From positions 1,364,001-1,428,000 of the forward strand of contig CP073744.1 of NCBI GenBank assembly GCA_024397955.1: a stretch of DNA of 64,000 nt. The letters run 5' to 3'. The notes under the pieces are model-generated. The model was not told the DNA's origin. It made no database searches and saw only the letters and a program-made list of their open reading frames with translations. Shown here piece by piece: positions 59,700 through 64,000 of the stretch; within the stretch, counting starts at the first letter, position 1, and each line of letters starts with the position of its first letter. This stretch comes from a bacterium SCSIO 12696. GTDB lineage: Bacteria > Pseudomonadota > Gammaproteobacteria > Pseudomonadales > Porticoccaceae. A program made the position numbers and the translations under genes.

Positions 59700-60215
59700 A
59701 TGGAAAATCAACCCGGCGTTATTTTGATTGGCATGCCAGGAGCTGGCAAAAGCACATTAGGGGTTCAGTTGGCCAAAGAACTCGGTTTTGATTTTGTCGA
59801 CACCGATGTCTCCATCCAGGTACACACTGGGCAAACGCTGCAAGACATTATTGACTCCAGCGACTACCTGAATTTACGACGCATTGAAGAAGCCGTGCTA
59901 CTGAAAACTGACTGCCACGACATGGTGGTGGCCACCGGTGGCAGCGCAGTGTACAGCGACCCGGGTATGAACCACCTGAAACAGCAGGGAACGGTGGTAT
60001 TTTTGGATACACCGCTTGAGGAGTTACGCCGCCGCATTCACAACTACGACTCCCGAGGCATCGCCCGCCGCCCGGATCAAACTCTGGAAGATGTGTTTGC
60101 CGAACGCCAGGCGCTCTATGAAAAATACGCAGATATTACGGTGCTATGCGACGGCCTCGACCAACACCAAGCGCTGGAAAGTATTACCAAACAGCTAGCA
60201 GCCCGTAGCTCGTAG
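59700..60215 (+). CDS. Shikimate kinase-like P-loop kinase
   Basis: 171 residues. Walker A is GMPGAGKST (11-19) and the shikimate-kinase-type DTD follows (VDTDVSIQ). LRRIEEAVL corresponds to the substrate-binding Arg region, and RRPDQTLEDVFAERQALYEKYADI to the lid. The glycine motif reads ATGGSAVYS, where classical enzymes have GGG. It is not next to aroB, so a second shikimate kinase or a related small-molecule kinase is possible. Its last codons and stop (GCAGCCCGTAGCTCGTAG) lie inside a tandem repeat. Confidence 0.8.
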   Translation: MENQPGVILIGMPGAGKSTLGVQLAKELGFDFVDTDVSIQVHTGQTLQDIIDSSDYLNLRRIEEAVLLKTDCHDMVVATGGSAVYSDPGMNHLKQQGTVVFLDTPLEELRRRIHNYDSRGIARRPDQTLEDVFAERQALYEKYADITVLCDGLDQHQALESITKQLAARSS

Positions 60216-60236
60216 CTCGTAGCTCGTAGCTCGCGG
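60198..60236. repeat. Heptanucleotide tandem repeat (CGTAGCT)n
   Basis: About four copies of CGTAGCT with degenerate flanks fill the 23-bp gap between the kinase gene and dapB. They supply the kinase stop codon and reach to the dapB 3' end. The motif is the same AGCTACGAGC-type sequence that makes up repeats A and B. Confidence 0.75.
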
Positions 60237-60238
60237 CT

Positions 60239-61045
<807 letters not shown>

Positions 61046-61115
61046 TTAACTCTCTGTATTAGTTCTCTGTATTAATCGACCCACAAAGTGTAGGGGCTGG
61101 CAGAAAAACGGCAAG

Positions 61116-61721
61116 TTATTTACGAACTCCACGGCCAAATTTACTTTCGTAATCAGAGCCATCTTTAGTGCCCTCAAACTCAATATTGAACGCCACCTCT
61201 TCGCCCACCATAGGTGCGTAGGCATCCATCCCCCACTCCGTACGATTCAGCTTGCCAGTGGCCGAAAAGCCAATGGCGTCAGATTGGTAGATAGGGTGTT
61301 TACCTATTTTATTGATCACAACGTATAAGCTAACTGGTTTGGTTACTCCTAATAAAGTTAGATTACCTGTCACATTCAGCTGCTTATCATCAATAACCTG
61401 TACCGATGTACTCTTAAAGGTCATCTCAGGGAATTTACTCACGTTGAAAAAATCCCCTCGTTTCATATGATCCGTTTTGGGGCCGTGGCCAACATCCACA
61501 CTACCGGTATAAATAGTGGCAGATACCCCGGATTTGGAGAGGTCGTGAGGATCATAAACCAACTCACTTTCCACATTGGTAAAACGCCCGTAAGTGGTGG
61601 AGAAGCCAAGGTGATTCACTTTAAAAATCACTTCGGTGTGGGAGTTGTCACCAACATACCGATCGGCAGCAAGTACGGTGTTGGAAAAAACCACTATGGT
61701 AATAAACAGCAGGTGTTTCAT
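61116..61721 (-). CDS. YceI family periplasmic protein
   Basis: 201 residues: signal peptide (MKHLLFITIVVFSNTVLAA), then a YceI lipocalin-like barrel with NSHTEVIFKVNHLGFSTTYGRF, DHMKRGDFFNVSKFPEMTFKS, VTGNLTLLGVTKPVSL and GFSATGKLNRTEWGM. The family binds polyisoprenoid or similar amphiphiles. The ATG overlaps the stop of the upstream AraC-type gene as ATGA, so the two are translationally coupled, an uncommon arrangement for a regulator and a periplasmic protein. Confidence 0.92.
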   Translation of the reverse strand: MKHLLFITIVVFSNTVLAADRYVGDNSHTEVIFKVNHLGFSTTYGRFTNVESELVYDPHDLSKSGVSATIYTGSVDVGHGPKTDHMKRGDFFNVSKFPEMTFKSTSVQVIDDKQLNVTGNLTLLGVTKPVSLYVVINKIGKHPIYQSDAIGFSATGKLNRTEWGMDAYAPMVGEEVAFNIEFEGTKDGSDYESKFGRGVRK

Positions 61722-62659
61722 GATGTGCTCTCCGAATCTGAGCGCCGATACTCACCAGGGCTGACACCCAGTATGCGCTTAAACGCTTTGCTGAAAGAAG
61801 CCACGGTTTCGTAGCCCACCAGATTAGCGATCTGTTCCAAGTTGTGATTGGACTCCAGCAATAAACGCTGTGCATTTTGCATACGCCAATGGGCAACGTA
61901 CTGCATAGGCGAAACATTCAAAAAGCGTTTGAACTTGTCGGAAAATAACGATTTAGACATACCCGCCAGCTCTGCCATTCGATCAATGCTCCAATCGCCA
62001 CAATAGTGACTGTGAAAAGCAGTCAGGGACTTGGACAACTGCTTATCATTCAACGCTGCCACAAACCCTGTATCTATTTGGTGGGTGGCACTCCAGTGTT
62101 TGACGGATTGAATAAAGACGATTTCAGAGAGGCGCTTGAGAATAGCCTCACTACCCAACTGACCTTCAGTAGCCACATGCTCCATAAATCGCAGCGAGTC
62201 TTTTAGCCAGCTGTATTCGCTGCTGTTGTTCTCGTTGATCACAATGTACGTTGGCAGATTTTGAATCAAAGGATGGCTGTACACCTGGCTAAATTCAAAA
62301 TGACCACACACCAGCCGGGTACTGGCAACCGGATCCGGCTCCCCCAACAGCAATTTACCACCGCCATCGTATTGGGCTGCCGCCAATACATCGTCGAGCA
62401 TCATCGGTTCTGCATCGGCTTCGTAACTCATAATATGGGCGCAGCCGTGAGGCACAATGATCATTTCACCGTCCCGCAATAGCATGGGTTGCTCAACCCC
62501 TTCAATGCGCACCCAACACGTCCCCTGAGTGACATAGTGAAATCTGGCCACATTTTTATAAGTGGGAATTGCAATGCTCCAAGGTGGGCTATACACCGTG
62601 GAAAAGTAGAACGCCGAGCCAAAATGCAGGGTGTCGAGCACGTTCGTCAATGTATCCAT
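61718..62659 (-). CDS. AraC-family transcriptional regulator with cupin sensor domain
   Basis: 313 residues from ATG 62659; a GTG three codons upstream is possible. The N-terminal cupin (RFHYVTQGTCWVRIEG, LRDGEMIIVPHGCAHIM) is of the Cupin_6/AraC-binding type. The C-terminal AraC HTH pair has RMAELAGMSKSLFSDKFKRFLNVSPMQYV and IANLVGYETVASFSKAFKRILGVSPGEYRR. It is coupled to yceI downstream and divergent from the YHS-domain gene, whose promoter region carries repeated heptamers that may be its operators (inference). Confidence 0.9.
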   Translation of the reverse strand: MDTLTNVLDTLHFGSAFYFSTVYSPPWSIAIPTYKNVARFHYVTQGTCWVRIEGVEQPMLLRDGEMIIVPHGCAHIMSYEADAEPMMLDDVLAAAQYDGGGKLLLGEPDPVASTRLVCGHFEFSQVYSHPLIQNLPTYIVINENNSSEYSWLKDSLRFMEHVATEGQLGSEAILKRLSEIVFIQSVKHWSATHQIDTGFVAALNDKQLSKSLTAFHSHYCGDWSIDRMAELAGMSKSLFSDKFKRFLNVSPMQYVAHWRMQNAQRLLLESNHNLEQIANLVGYETVASFSKAFKRILGVSPGEYRRSDSESTS

Positions 62660-62708
62660 GTATCTCACAACTCTGGACGATTGGACAAAAATTATGGACT
62701 AAAAGGCA

Positions 62709-62737
62709 TTGTTAGCCAGTTTTAGCCACCATATATT
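62709..62737 (+). promoter_or_regulatory. Predicted promoter of the YHS gene with overlapping direct repeats
   Basis: TTGTTA (62709-62714) and TATATT (62732-62737) are 17 bp apart. Two TTAGCCA repeats at 62712-62718 and 62722-62728, 10 bp apart (one helical turn), lie across the -35 and spacer. TGGAC recurs at 62674, 62682 and 62695. These are candidate sites for the divergent AraC-type regulator. Confidence 0.5.
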
Positions 62738-62785
62738 ACGCAACAGCAAAATGCTACTTCATTCACTTATGACGAGGAAAACACC

Positions 62786-63247
62786 ATGAAATCATTGAAA
62801 GGCTTTTTGGCAGCCGCACTCGGTGCTGCCGCTCTATTGTTTGGCTCTGTAGCCTCTGCAGATTCTGTATCAGTCAACACCGTTGGCGCTGGTGGTTACG
62901 ATCTGGTGTCTTACCAAAATGGTAAAAAGCCTATTCCAGGTAACGGCCACTTCACCGCAACAGTGAACGGCGTAACTTACCTGTTTGACAACAAAAGTAA
63001 CTTGAAAACCTTTAACAAAAACCCTGACAAGTACCTGCCACAATACGGCGGTTACTGTGCATTTGGTGCAGCGGTTGGCAAAAAATTCGCTGGCGACCCA
63101 ACTGTATGGGAAGTCGTTGATGGCAAGTTGTACTTGAACCTGGACAACCGCATTAAAGCCGACTGGTCAAAAGACATTCCAGGCTATATCGCCAAAGCCG
63201 ATAAGAACTGGAAAAAAATCAAGAATGTACCTGCTTCTGAGCTGTAA
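62786..63247 (+). CDS. Secreted YHS domain-containing protein
   Basis: 153 residues with GAGGAAAA 6 nt before the ATG. A signal peptide (to about 25, ..GSVASA) precedes a YHS-type domain: GGYDLVSYQNGKKPIPGNGHFTA, GVTYLFDNKSNLKTFNKNPDKYLPQYGGYCAFG and WEVVDGKLYLNLD. The single Cys in GGYCAFGAAVG is conserved in this group. YHS domains are linked to metal handling; the exact role is unknown. It is divergent from the AraC-YceI pair and closed by a strong terminator. Confidence 0.88.
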   Translation: MKSLKGFLAAALGAAALLFGSVASADSVSVNTVGAGGYDLVSYQNGKKPIPGNGHFTATVNGVTYLFDNKSNLKTFNKNPDKYLPQYGGYCAFGAAVGKKFAGDPTVWEVVDGKLYLNLDNRIKADWSKDIPGYIAKADKNWKKIKNVPASEL

Positions 63248-63270
63248 TTAAGCAAAAAGCTGCATTCACA

Positions 63271-63306
63271 AAAAATGCCAACATAGGAATATGTTGGCAT
63301 TTTTTA
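63271..63306. terminator. Bidirectional terminator between the YHS gene and dnaJ
   Basis: The stem AAAAATGCCAACATA (63271-63285) / TATGTTGGCATTTTT (63290-63304) has a GGAA loop. T-runs on both strands serve the convergent genes. Confidence 0.9.
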
Positions 63307-63324
63307 TTGTAGTGAAATGCAGTT

Positions 63325-64000
63325 TTAATTCCCGAAAAACTGCTTTACACCATCAAACCATGAGGTTTTGCGAGGCGAGTGTTTGCCATCAGAGCAAGTG
63401 GTGTGTAGCTGCCGCAATAAATCTTTTTGCTCATCACTGAGGTTAATTGGCGTTTCCACCACCACCCTGCACAACAGGTCACCAGTACCGCCGCCGCGAA
63501 CCGGAGCAACCCCTTTGCCGCGAATACGAAACAATTTACCGGTTTGAGTTTCGGTGGGAATTTTCAGTTTCACCCGACCATCCAGGGTGGGCACTTCCAA
63601 CTCACCACCAAGAGCGGCATCCGTAAAGCTGATAGGGACTTCACAGTAGAGGTTGCGGCCATCACGATGGAAAATATCGTGCTCACGCACCGACACCTGC
63701 ACATACAGGTCGCCGTTGGGGCCACCTTCTGGCCCGGCTTCTCCTTCACCACTGAGGCGAATGCGATCACCGTTATCAACACCGGCGGGAATGTTCACCG
63801 ACAAAGTTTTATGCTCTTCCACACGGCCCTGGCCATGACAACTGGTGCACGGATCTTTAATGATTGTGCCGCGGCCACGACACTTGGGACAAGGTTGCTG
63901 CACCGCAAAAAAGCCCTGCTGCATGCGCACCTGGCCACTGCCGCTACAGGTATCACAGGTAACGGGCGAGGTGCCCTTTTTGGCACCACTACCGTCACAA
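63325..64000 (-). CDS. dnaJ: Chaperone protein DnaJ (partial, N-terminus beyond right edge)
   Basis: The frame is open through the right edge, giving about 224 C-terminal residues. Visible parts of the zinc-finger region are [25 protein letters not shown] and CTSCHGQG. The substrate-binding CTD follows: [42 protein letters not shown] and [17 protein letters not shown]. The J domain and Gly/Phe region are off the window. It is the DnaK co-chaperone. In related genomes dapB is the next gene; here three accessory genes intervene. Confidence 0.96.
   Translation of the reverse strand, partial: CDGSGAKKGTSPVTCDTCSGSGQVRMQQGFFAVQQPCPKCRGRGTIIKDPCTSCHGQGRVEEHKTLSVNIPAGVDNGDRIRLSGEGEAGPEGGPNGDLYVQVSVREHDIFHRDGRNLYCEVPISFTDAALGGELEVPTLDGRVKLKIPTETQTGKLFRIRGKGVAPVRGGGTGDLLCRVVVETPINLSDEQKDLLRQLHTTCSDGKHSPRKTSWFDGVKQFFGN

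Overview
The window is a compact chromosomal segment of a gammaproteobacterium. Gene content and order match the Pseudomonas/Cellvibrio/Alteromonas type of chromosome: the lpt-rpoN-ptsN cluster, metY-rimP-nusA-infB-rbfA-truB-rpsO-pnp, secG-tRNA-Leu, and a carAB-greA / yhbY-rlmE-ftsH-folP-glmM-tpiA run. A marine Cellvibrionales-like genus would fit best, but this is inferred from synteny and protein style only. No rRNA, prophage, transposase or CRISPR array was seen.

Layout. 1-5.5 kb (minus): minor-pilin cassette fimT-pilV-pilW-pilX-pilY1, with pilY1 running off the left edge. 5.8-13.2 kb (minus): murJ, ribF, ileS, lspA, fkpB, ispH. 13.15-13.57 kb: a gene-free gap holding two inverted copies of a short hairpin repeat, then rpsT (plus). 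13.9-16.1 kb (minus): mlaC-ibaG-murA, without mlaFED or mlaB. 16.3-26.2 kb (plus): cation antiporter, kdsD, kdsC, lptCAB, rpoN, hpf, ptsN, rapZ, npr, mgtE, darP, which covers Kdo synthesis, LPS transport, sigma-54 and the nitrogen PTS. 26.3-37.3 kb (minus): an aminotransferase and then the translation/RNA superoperon pnp, rpsO, truB, rbfA, infB, nusA, rimP, initiator tRNA, followed upstream by tRNA-Leu and secG. 37.3-43.3 kb (minus): tpiA, glmM, folP, ftsH, rlmE, with divergent yhbY.

From 43.7 kb rightwards the conserved run yhbY / greA-carB-carA / dapB / dnaJ is interrupted by three accessory blocks. (i) 43.7-47.2 kb: DUF547 protein, polyprenyl-phosphate-type GT2, a GT-C membrane glycosyltransferase and a small secreted protein. 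(ii) 52.4-60.2 kb: a DUF6174 lipoprotein coupled to an ADAM-like GlyGly-CTERM metalloprotease, a divergent rhombosortase-like rhomboid protease, an acyl-CoA dehydrogenase/SDR pair with a divergent AraC regulator, bracketed by two homologous intergenic repeats, and a shikimate-kinase-like gene. (iii) 61.1-63.2 kb: a cupin-AraC regulator translationally coupled to a YceI protein, divergent from a secreted YHS-domain protein. dnaJ is cut by the right edge.

The most interesting items are the protease/rhombosortase/lipoprotein locus, the paired hairpin elements whose stems show compensatory changes, the repeat-bracketed catabolic module, an initiator tRNA with a U1-U72 mismatch, and the lone mlaC.
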